A stretch of DNA of 64,000 nucleotides from CAIVAT01 sp037128705 (GTDB lineage: Bacteria; Bacteroidota; Bacteroidia; Bacteroidales; FEN-979). The position numbers and the translations under genes are program-made. The DNA lies in the NCBI GenBank assembly GCA_037128705.1, contig JBAXVX010000021.1, positions 1-64,000 of the forward strand, written 5' to 3'. The number at the start of each line of letters is the position of its first letter. The first letter of the stretch is position 1. Of the stretch, positions 54,074-61,433 are shown piece after piece. Under the pieces are notes generated by a model. It ran no database searches. It worked only from the letters and a program-made list of their open reading frames with translations, and had not been told where the DNA came from.

Positions 54074-56893
54074 TTATTTTCCCAGGATGACTTTTTTGGT
54101 GATTAACTGAGCTCCCTGCTGAACTCTGGCAATATAAACACCTCTTAAGCAGTTTACTTCGATCTGATGAAGACCGTGTTCCACCTGTTGACTCAACACC
54201 TTTTGTCCAAGCATATTGTACAATTCGACGTTTGCCTGTTGCCCGGTAAGCACATCGACGTACAGCATGTTGCGGCATGAAAAAACATGGACCGGCGACT
54301 GATCCGCCAATTCGGTTTCCCCGGCGCCTTTTTTTGAAAAGGTCAACGTAAACCGGTCTGCGTTGGGACTTGCCACGCCGGACTGAAACGTGTAGGCGCT
54401 GTGTTCGCGCAGAGACTGCCTGATGCCACCCTGTTTATCGGACAGTATGACCGATAACGCGGGGTCAAATTCATTCATGTTGGTCGCCTCCATGGTAAAC
54501 ACCCCTTCCACGTCTGTTCCGAAACCCAGGGGAATGGTAAGCGAGTCCTGGTTCAGCATGAGCGGTTGCCCGTTGATCACCACCACGTGATTATCGGAGG
54601 TAAGGGTAAACAAATGAGGATAGCCGGCATCATTGAAACGTTTTTCGGAATCGAAGGGATCGAAACCGGCTTGTGCCTGTTCGTAAAAACCGACGGCAAT
54701 GTCATCCTTCAAGGTATCTCTGCTTACAAACAACCTGAAAATATTGGACTCCCCCGTACTTTTGTAAAATGGCTGGCTGTTATGGACCCTGGCCGCGTTT
54801 CCGATCTTGAGTGTTCCGTAACCGGAGGCTGCATCGGATACATGAACCCAGAAGCCCTGCATGGCGGGGATGTACTGCTGGCCCACAGGGGTTCCGGTTC
54901 CGGTGCCGGAGGCGCTGTTGTAGGTTGAATAGGTGCTGTTTGCTCGGTACCAGATGGTTGAATCGATGCCTGTTCGGGTAATGCCCGTTGCAGGGTTGGC
55001 AGGACTTCCCCAGTTGATGGCCGACGGAAACGGATTGGAAACCAGGTTGTACCCTGCGTTCGCGCCGCCACTGGTGAAGCTCAGGTTGTTGTCGGAACCC
55101 ATCCATCCGCTGTTCAGGTTTCCGGTGAATATGGCCGTGTTGGCGCCGGTGAAATTTTTATAGGAATATCCCTTCAGTGGTACCAGCGCGGCGCTGCCGT
55201 CGGTGATGTTTATATAGGCATTGGTAGGTTCATTCCAGCAGAACAGCCTTGTGCCGGTATTGGGGGTCGGAGACAATGTTCCGAAAGAGCCGGCGGTTGC
55301 ATTGGTCATGGGGGAGCCGATATACCACCAGCGGTTGCCCGAAAGATCATGTTTCACTTTTACCGTTCCGGTCCCGGTTATGCCATTGTCGATAAACGAC
55401 CCCTCCGTTTCAATCACCAGGTTTTCACCCCCGTTCAGGCCGGTCATGCCCGGCACGGTCAGGGCGCCGCCTGAAGCGATGTTTACCGTCATTCCTGATC
55501 CAATCTTTAGATTTGTGAGAAGAACCGGCGACGACTGGCCCTGGCTGATTACAGGATTAGCGCCAACCACTATTTCGACACTGGCGCCCGAAGGAGGGGC
55601 ATACAACCAACCATAAGGGTTCTCCACCGGTGACCAATTACCCGGCGTATTCCAGTCAGAGTTTATCGAACCTAGCCAAGTTAAGATATCTTTTGGAAGG
55701 TAGGGATATCCGTTGTTGACGGTGTCACACATTGCCCAATCGATTGCGAAATACCAACCCGAAAAGGTATTCTTGTCCTTCATCTGGGCCGTGGTCATGC
55801 CCGTACCTCCCCCGTTGCTGGTTGACTGTCCCGAAGTCTGGGTGTCCCAATAGCTCCACAGCGCTGAATTCTGGCCATAAGCTGGGTCATTGACGCCTAT
55901 TAACCCCATTCCCGTTCCCGGGCTTACCAAGCCTGTGGAATAGGAACGTTTAACATCCGAGATGCCAATCATGTAGCCGGTCAAACCGCCTGCGCAGGAA
56001 TTACCCGCCGCCTTGGTTACAGTTGACCTTGAATAACAGTTATACAGACGAGTAAACGCTATGCTTCCAATTAAGCCGCCTGCCATCCCGTCCGGACAAT
56101 TGTTGATGACCGGACCCGATGAATAGCACCACGCGATATACGCAAAATTACCTAGATAATTAGGTTGCTGCGGCATGTCTCCTTCTGTCGAACCAATTAA
56201 TCCGCCACAAGAGTTAGAATAATAACCATTTTGACATTGGTTCGAAACGTTTGAAACTGCTGCCGTGGATGAACAGAATCGCAATTGGATCACACTAAGA
56301 CCAGAAAGAGTACCGGCTGATGACACCCATCCTATCAACCCGCCTGCAACTGAGATTGGTGATGTTGCAATGATTGTCCCCGACGTATGACAATTGCGAA
56401 TTTGTATAGGAAATGTTTCACTTGGAGTAATACTATAAGGAATTACTGTAGCGGAGGCGAGAGCTCCGGTATAGGATCCATTGGAGGTTATATTACAACC
56501 AGAGATGGTCAGGTTCTGGATGTTTGCACCGGGGCCAAGATGGCCAAATAATCCGCCATTCCAATATAAATTAGAGTTGTTAACGTCGTTATTGATCGTT
56601 AACCCTGTTATCGTTTTATAGTTTCCATTAAATTTTCCGCGGAAGGGGTAGCCTTCTTGACCGATAGAAACCCAGGAAGAATAACCCGATAAACTGAGGT
56701 CGTTCAACAGCTTGAAGTATGTATTATAATAATCTGAACCATTGTTGACATTTGTCGCCAGGGTTGCCAGGTCGGCCGCGGTGGCTATCTGGTATGGATC
56801 AGTCGAGGTACCTGAACCCGACCATCCGAAAGCATTCATGTTTTCAAGGCAAAGAATGAGTAAAAGCGCTGAAATTGTAATTCTTGTTTTCAT
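54074..56893 (-). CDS. T9SS-sorted GLUG-repeat surface protein
   Basis: About 939 residues. The open frame extends to 56953 with a GTG, but ATG at 56893 starts a proper signal peptide (MKTRITISALLLILCLENMN). The N-terminal half has GLUG-type motifs (GGLFGHLG, GGLIGWVS, GGLIGSIA, GGLTGYM). A middle region with Trp/Gly/Asn-rich strands follows, and a C-terminal type A sorting domain ends with RGVYIARVQQG. It would be displayed on the surface, possibly for adhesion. It lies 57 nt after the NHLP precursor and 7 nt before the repeat-protein gene. Confidence 0.85.
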   Translation of the reverse strand: MKTRITISALLLILCLENMNAFGWSGSGTSTDPYQIATAADLATLATNVNNGSDYYNTYFKLLNDLSLSGYSSWVSIGQEGYPFRGKFNGNYKTITGLTINNDVNNSNLYWNGGLFGHLGPGANIQNLTISGCNITSNGSYTGALASATVIPYSITPSETFPIQIRNCHTSGTIIATSPISVAGGLIGWVSSAGTLSGLSVIQLRFCSSTAAVSNVSNQCQNGYYSNSCGGLIGSTEGDMPQQPNYLGNFAYIAWCYSSGPVINNCPDGMAGGLIGSIAFTRLYNCYSRSTVTKAAGNSCAGGLTGYMIGISDVKRSYSTGLVSPGTGMGLIGVNDPAYGQNSALWSYWDTQTSGQSTSNGGGTGMTTAQMKDKNTFSGWYFAIDWAMCDTVNNGYPYLPKDILTWLGSINSDWNTPGNWSPVENPYGWLYAPPSGASVEIVVGANPVISQGQSSPVLLTNLKIGSGMTVNIASGGALTVPGMTGLNGGENLVIETEGSFIDNGITGTGTVKVKHDLSGNRWWYIGSPMTNATAGSFGTLSPTPNTGTRLFCWNEPTNAYINITDGSAALVPLKGYSYKNFTGANTAIFTGNLNSGWMGSDNNLSFTSGGANAGYNLVSNPFPSAINWGSPANPATGITRTGIDSTIWYRANSTYSTYNSASGTGTGTPVGQQYIPAMQGFWVHVSDAASGYGTLKIGNAARVHNSQPFYKSTGESNIFRLFVSRDTLKDDIAVGFYEQAQAGFDPFDSEKRFNDAGYPHLFTLTSDNHVVVINGQPLMLNQDSLTIPLGFGTDVEGVFTMEATNMNEFDPALSVILSDKQGGIRQSLREHSAYTFQSGVASPNADRFTLTFSKKGAGETELADQSPVHVFSCRNMLYVDVLTGQQANVELYNMLGQKVLSQQVEHGLHQIEVNCLRGVYIARVQQGAQLITKKVILGK

Positions 56894-56949
56894 ACGTTTA
56901 GTTTTTAATTCTGAATCAATGTCATGACCGCCGGGGTATCGCCTGGTTT

Positions 56950-57270
56950 TCACCCGCCCGGATCACCGGGAGGGGGGCAACCAAAAACCGTACATATAAG
57001 AACAGAATCCTCTGCCCTTCCCCCTGCAACCATTTCCAGCTCATTTTCAGTCAGCTCCATCTCATCCAACGGAGTTGGAATACAAGGCAGGACCAGGTAG
57101 ACTGTTTGAGGATCTTCTTCGAGAATACTCAGGTTGAAGGATGGAGGAAGTTCAACCCCCGTCACTTCCTGAATGACCGCTTTCGGGTTTTCAATCAGTC
57201 TTTTCCTGAATTCCGGGTCTTTCATCGCTTTTTCGATGAGGCGCTGTTCGAATTGTTTTCTCTGTATCAT
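56950..57270 (-). CDS. NHLP-leader RiPP precursor peptide
   Basis: A 106-residue precursor. The first about 84 residues resemble a nitrile hydratase alpha-subunit-like leader (KAMKDPEFRKRLIENPKAVI; EVTGVELPP; LPLDEMELTENELEMVAGG, read as a short block). It ends in a Gly-Gly cleavage site, and the predicted core is the last 22 residues (RAEDSVLICTVFGCPPPGDP..), with two cysteines and a Pro/Gly end. This class is the substrate of varied peptide-modifying enzymes and GG-protease exporters. No modification enzyme or C39-type ABC exporter is seen nearby. It is second in the operon from promoter copy A. Confidence 0.8.
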   Translation of the reverse strand: MIQRKQFEQRLIEKAMKDPEFRKRLIENPKAVIQEVTGVELPPSFNLSILEEDPQTVYLVLPCIPTPLDEMELTENELEMVAGGRAEDSVLICTVFGCPPPGDPGG

Positions 57271-57345
57271 TGGTATAGAATTTTATTAAATACGGTAAAT
57301 TTGTGAAAAGTTAGATGAAATGGAAAATTAATTTCTATGGTGCAA

Positions 57346-57672
57346 TTACAAGGCGCTCACCCAGATACAATCAGGGTCTACCGCGTATACACGCGTCCCG
57401 CTTGTCAGGTTATCGTGACAATTTCTTGCGAAATTATGGTTTGGTTCAGGGTCGTTGTCAAAATGAACAAATACGATCCAATCTGATCCACTCGCTATAA
57501 TGGCGCCCAATTTCGTTCCCTGGTCGTATTGACTCGGGTAATAAGTGCCGCTGGTGCTCATGGTTCCTTTCACTTTTGCCTTTTCTGGAGGAAAATTGAA
57601 GACTGCGACCACCGAAACCACGATGAGGGTCAAAACGATCATGGCTGCCGCGATCCACTGTTTCTTTTTCAT
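57346..57672 (-). CDS. Small single-TM protein
   Basis: About 108 residues from ATG at 57672 (an upstream in-frame ATG at 57699 adds 9). One TM helix near the N-terminus (WIAAAMIVLTLIVVSVV, about residues 6-24) is followed by a periplasmic domain with paired cysteines (ARNCHDN and DPDCIW). It is first in the operon with the NHLP precursor and has a conserved promoter element. A role in maturation or transport is inference. Confidence 0.6.
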   Translation of the reverse strand: MKKKQWIAAAMIVLTLIVVSVVAVFNFPPEKAKVKGTMSTSGTYYPSQYDQGTKLGAIIASGSDWIVFVHFDNDPEPNHNFARNCHDNLTSGTRVYAVDPDCIWVSAL

Positions 57673-57752
57673 TCTGAATTTTAAGAGCTTTGTTGTCATG
57701 GTTTTGATTATTCATTATTTGAGGTGAACAGGATACATTGATGCTTACAGGA

Positions 57753-57831
57753 CAAATGTAACCTCATGCGGTCATGCATCCAAACAAAACAGGTAAGGAT
57801 TTAACAAAAGGAGTAAGGAATTGTAAAAAAG
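57753..57831 (-). promoter_or_regulatory. 20-bp direct-repeat promoter element, copy A
   Basis: Minus strand: repeat halves GTAAGGATTT (57793-57802) and GTAAGGAATT (57813-57822) on the plus strand, 8 nt to -33 TTTG (57781-57784), 20 nt to -7 TACATTTG (57753-57760). Drives the 57672 / NHLP / T9SS operon. Copy B is nearly identical over about 75 nt. Confidence 0.82.
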
Positions 57832-57907
57832 CGCAGAAATCCTGCTTTTTGATACTTTTAAGTTTTGGAAACAAGAAAACTATACAGCAGCATGAACTCA
57901 ATCAAAA

Positions 57908-58145
57908 TTGATCAACGAACAAAACTCGTTTTGTCAAATGTTTGAGGCAAATATATTAAAACGGGCATTGGATAAGCATATGATTCAGGCGTGGGATATT
58001 AATGACTTGTTTGTCGGTCAGGATAATGCCATCATCTCACGTCAGATCAAAAAACTTATCGATAAGAAAATGCTGTCTCCTGAAAAAGAAGGTGCACGGA
58101 AGTATCTTATCCGCTTTTACAATAATTATCTGTTACGTGGCAATA
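57908..58145 (+). pseudogene. Fic family protein C-terminal remnant
   Basis: The frame begins with TTG and has no proper start. Residues about 15-77 (ILKRALDKHM; IISRQIKKLIDKKMLSP; EGARKYLIRFYNNYLLRG) match the C-terminal winged-helix region often found after the Fic domain. The catalytic HPFxxGNGR part is absent. It then reads into the antisense of the gene at 58232, so this is a remnant. Confidence 0.5.
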
Positions 58146-58231
58146 CAGATCAGCGTTTTCATCAGAAAGGACAAAGAATTCTGCAAAGCAGTATTTTTTT
58201 TCATTGGCCTTACCTGGTTTTCTGGTGTTGC

Positions 58232-58804
58232 TTATCTGCAAATGACATCAAGATATGTACATTGGTTTTCTTTAATGGAAAAAGCGCCCTTCATTTCGTA
58301 AATAACGTCGTCAACAGCATAATAGTCATAATCGCCTGGTGGAAGATTTAAAGTATACGTTCCATCCTGACCGCAATCGGGTCGGGATTTGAAATAGAAA
58401 TCCAACTGACCAACTCTTGTTTTCTTTTCTCCGGTCTCATCTAAAGAATAAACATAAATATCTATCTGATCAATCCGTTTATCTGAAGAATAATAGCAGA
58501 TTTTTCCCGGTTCAGCCTTTTTCTGTGTTACAACAGTAGTATTTGAATTAGTAGGAGCCGGCTGACTGTTAAATACATCTTTTGTTCCATTCTGATATTT
58601 TATCATTAAAACGTCCTTTTTAATGGCCGTATACGATGGTCCGTCTAGATTACCCCACTTTTTATATTTTATATTGTCATCAGAAACCTCAATAACTTTT
58701 GACTGGACTTCGTCTCCGTTTTTATAAACCAGGATATCCTGAGATTTTAAATTGATAAATAGACAATTAAGGCAAATTAAAAGGAATGTGAATTTGGTTT
58801 TCAT
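58232..58804 (-). CDS. Small exported protein
   Basis: About 190 residues from ATG at 58804, which starts a signal peptide (MKTKFTFLLICLNCLFINLKS). The open frame begins at 58858, but that start lies within the leader. Residues about 25-75 (DILVYKNGDEVQSKVIEV...IKYKKWG) look like a DUF4369-type or similar exported domain. The C-terminal part has CGQDGTYTLNLPPGDYDYYAV, an Ig-like strand pattern. Directly preceded by promoter copy B. Function unknown. Confidence 0.65.
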   Translation of the reverse strand: MKTKFTFLLICLNCLFINLKSQDILVYKNGDEVQSKVIEVSDDNIKYKKWGNLDGPSYTAIKKDVLMIKYQNGTKDVFNSQPAPTNSNTTVVTQKKAEPGKICYYSSDKRIDQIDIYVYSLDETGEKKTRVGQLDFYFKSRPDCGQDGTYTLNLPPGDYDYYAVDDVIYEMKGAFSIKENQCTYLDVICR

Positions 58805-58883
58805 AGAATCGGTATTTTTTCTGTTTATAACTACTAAAGTCAAACTTTGCTGTTTCATTGGTATAGACTTTTATTGCATACCC

Positions 58884-58960
58884 CAAAAATAACTTCATGT
58901 GGACATGCATCCAAATTAAACAAGTAAGGATTTAACAAAAGGAGTAAAGAATTGTAAAAA
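58884..58960 (-). promoter_or_regulatory. 20-bp direct-repeat promoter element, copy B
   Basis: Minus strand: repeat halves (58924-58933 and 58944-58953), 8 nt to -33 TTTG (58912-58915), 20 nt to -7 TATTTTTG (58884-58891), about 80 nt before the start at 58804. A GCATG sequence between the boxes is shared with copy A. Confidence 0.8.
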
Positions 58961-59017
58961 AGCAGAAGGAGCCACCAACCTTTTATCAGGTTTATTGTAA
59001 TTATCTTGAGTAGGAGT

Positions 59018-60163
59018 ATGGCAACCCCCGGATTTCTTATTTTTGATTCTTTAAGGGTCGGCTGCTTCACCAGAAAAAAAATAACACACTGTACACAAAT
59101 GACCGGAGCTCTTCATATTTTGGTCGCTGAAGCCATCAACAGAGCCATGGGGTTTCTGTTATATTCCAGGGATGCACGTGGGCTGTGGTCCGATTTCCGT
59201 CTTCCCGTCGGAGAGAGCAGCGGGTGGGTTACAGGGTTTGTAGGTTCAATCCTCGCCAGTGCCGGTGATGACCGTGTCATCAACGAAACGCGTGATGTCT
59301 GGAATAAGTATGCCACTCAAAACCTGTTCACCGGTCACGGGGGCTGGGGATATAACCCGCTCACCCCCGAGGATGCCGACAGCACTGTATGGGGCATCAG
59401 GTTTGCGCTCAGTCTCGGCCTGGAGGGGAAGGGCAGGACAAAGATAGCAGAGGAGTTCCTTCTGAAACATCGGACAACAGATGGAGGGATCACCACTTAT
59501 ATCCTTGAAAAAGAGCTTAGAAAACTGATTGGCGCCACCCCTGAAGATGATATCTCAGGCTGGACGGGTTCCCACATGTGTGTGACCGCGGCTGCTGCCG
59601 GAATTCCGAAGTTCAGAAAGATGCTGTTGCCATACATCCTGACGCATCAGCTCCCCGGCGGGAACTGGAACGGATACTGGTGGAGCGACCCCGCCTATGC
59701 TACAGCACTTGCCACTGAGGCCCTTGTTGCCGGAGGAGGTGTTGAACACCGCCAGGCAATTGAGAGGGCATTCTCCTGGGCGATGCAGCAGTTCGGAAAG
59801 AAATCTTTCGTTGCCAATGACAGCTATTGTGAGGGATCGCCCTTTGCCACAGCCCTTGCTTTGAAGACGCTGCTGCTTGCCGGAAAAAATGACAAGATCC
59901 GTGAAAAATCGGGGACGGTTGCCCGCTGGCTGATCAGCCGGCAGAAGGAGGACGGGTCGTGGCAACCTTCTGCCTTGCTGCAGGTTCCACCCCCATTCAT
60001 GACGATCCCGGTCGATCCCGTTAGCTGGCCGAAGGGAAAAGGAGCGGCCTGGGGGACCGTGGTTAGCGATCACAGGTCGTTGTTTACCACGGCAGCAGTG
60101 CTCGATTCGCTGGTGTGCTGTCAAAAGACCCATCGCGGAACAATAAAACCCGAAGCCCGATGA
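59018..60163 (+). CDS. Squalene-cyclase / prenyltransferase-fold protein
   Basis: About 381 residues, with an AGGAG ribosome-binding site before ATG at 59018; a later ATG at 59099 (MTGALHIL) is an alternative and gives a cleaner N-terminus. Repeats typical of the alpha/alpha-barrel of squalene cyclase and prenyltransferase-beta are seen: GLWSDF, GWGYNPLTPEDADSTVW, GNWNGYWW, DGSWQPSALL. The catalytic DxDD of true cyclases is not obvious (only EDADS). It is translationally coupled (ATGA) to the next gene. Proteins of this fold are sometimes found near peptide-modification loci; a link to the NHLP precursor is inference. Confidence 0.75.
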   Translation: MATPGFLIFDSLRVGCFTRKKITHCTQMTGALHILVAEAINRAMGFLLYSRDARGLWSDFRLPVGESSGWVTGFVGSILASAGDDRVINETRDVWNKYATQNLFTGHGGWGYNPLTPEDADSTVWGIRFALSLGLEGKGRTKIAEEFLLKHRTTDGGITTYILEKELRKLIGATPEDDISGWTGSHMCVTAAAAGIPKFRKMLLPYILTHQLPGGNWNGYWWSDPAYATALATEALVAGGGVEHRQAIERAFSWAMQQFGKKSFVANDSYCEGSPFATALALKTLLLAGKNDKIREKSGTVARWLISRQKEDGSWQPSALLQVPPPFMTIPVDPVSWPKGKGAAWGTVVSDHRSLFTTAAVLDSLVCCQKTHRGTIKPEAR

Positions 60164-61248
60164 AACAATCGACCCCTGCCGAAAAGTATACTGAACTATA
60201 TTTCCTTCAGGATAAGGTGCTGAGCGCCCTTTCGGGTCATTTCGGGCCGTTTTACCTTTCGGGTGGCGCTGCCCTCTCAAGATACTATCTGAACCATCGC
60301 TTCACTTTAGATCTTGATCTTTCGGTAAATCTTCAACGCTGCTTTCTGAGAAATGCCACTCCGGTAGTTGACCTGCTGAAAACTCAATTCCATGTTACAG
60401 CTGATAATGCGGCTGTTTACCCGCGATATTTCCACCTCTGGATACAGGGCAGGGATAAGCTCAAGATCAGCCTGTCGAACGACATTTCCGAACAATTGGG
60501 TTTACCTGTAATGGCAGGTATGGTTCCGGTAGATAATATGAAGAACATGCTGGTCAAAAAACTCAAAACCATTCTGGAGCGTGATGACCCTAAAGATCTG
60601 TTCGATATCGTTGGCATCGCATCGGCTTACAGTTTTCACTGGGGCGATATATTGAGATATGCTCAACGGAAGGCCATGATGGCCCAGGTGAATCTCTTAT
60701 TGCAATTCAGCCAGGTTGCCTTCAAATTTTACAGTATCAGAGGAAAACGGGAACCAAAAGATCTGTTCAGCCTCCTGGGGTCTCCATCACCCATAGGGAT
60801 CGACAGGGTTTATCTGACTGCCTGTATTGAGCGGAACGGCATCATTTCCGAAATACCTTCTTCGACTCTGGAATCTCTTTCAGGGGAGCTGCGACGGACT
60901 GCCTATAGACTCAAAGCGATTTCAGAGCAGGATGACTTCGCGGATGAGACGGCGATCCATGGCATTCCATCCTCCTTCAATCTTACGCTGGGTGGGGCCT
61001 CCATACGCATTGTACTGAATGCGGTTTCTGTCAGGGAGAAGGCCCTTAAACAGTTCAGCATGGTTCCTGCCGGACTATATCAGGGAATGGAATGGATGAG
61101 CAGCCCTGTCGGTGCAGATGAGCTTGAAGCGAAGTTCGAACAGATCAGGAATGATCTTTTCCTGGCTGGAGAAAATTCTCTTGGCAGGGGAAAAACACCC
61201 ATCGGCGAGGCCAGACCAGAGCCAGGAGGTAAATTTTATAATGCCTGA
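60160..61248 (+). CDS. AbiEii/AbiGii-type nucleotidyltransferase
   Basis: About 362 residues from ATG at 60160; the upstream in-frame ATG at 60115 lies inside the previous gene. N-terminal FYLSGGAALSRYYL and FTLDLDLSVN match the GG/S...DxD pattern of the AbiEii nucleotidyltransferase fold. AbiEii is known as a toxin of abortive infection, but the family also includes other NTases. No AbiEi antitoxin is seen. Its start overlaps the stop of the cyclase-like gene by 4 nt, so both are one operon. Target unknown. Confidence 0.78.
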   Translation: MKQSTPAEKYTELYFLQDKVLSALSGHFGPFYLSGGAALSRYYLNHRFTLDLDLSVNLQRCFLRNATPVVDLLKTQFHVTADNAAVYPRYFHLWIQGRDKLKISLSNDISEQLGLPVMAGMVPVDNMKNMLVKKLKTILERDDPKDLFDIVGIASAYSFHWGDILRYAQRKAMMAQVNLLLQFSQVAFKFYSIRGKREPKDLFSLLGSPSPIGIDRVYLTACIERNGIISEIPSSTLESLSGELRRTAYRLKAISEQDDFADETAIHGIPSSFNLTLGGASIRIVLNAVSVREKALKQFSMVPAGLYQGMEWMSSPVGADELEAKFEQIRNDLFLAGENSLGRGKTPIGEARPEPGGKFYNA

Positions 61249-61276
61249 TAATCAAATATATACAAATATTTTTTAC

Positions 61277-61346
61277 AAATCCTTACTCCTTTTTACAAAT
61301 CCTTACTTGTATTTCTTGGAAACCTGAATTTATGATGATTACTTTG
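61277..61346 (+). promoter_or_regulatory. 20-bp direct-repeat promoter element, copy D
   Basis: Plus strand: AAATCCTTAC at 61277-61286 and again at 61297-61306 (period 20), 8 nt to -33 CTTG (61315-61318), 20 nt to a -7-like TTACTTTG (61339-61346), 88 nt before the C10 peptidase start. The two half sites are identical here. Confidence 0.78.
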
Positions 61347-61433
61347 TTTCTGTCAATCGTTTCAATGTGCAGGATGAAGATATATGAGAACATCCGGTTA
61401 AACAATATTGACTTGAACTAAAAACTAAATGCT

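Noticed and set aside
58146..58351. C-terminal half of the 147-residue plus-strand frame
   Set aside because: It is antisense to the exported-protein gene at 58232-58804 and has no homology pattern.
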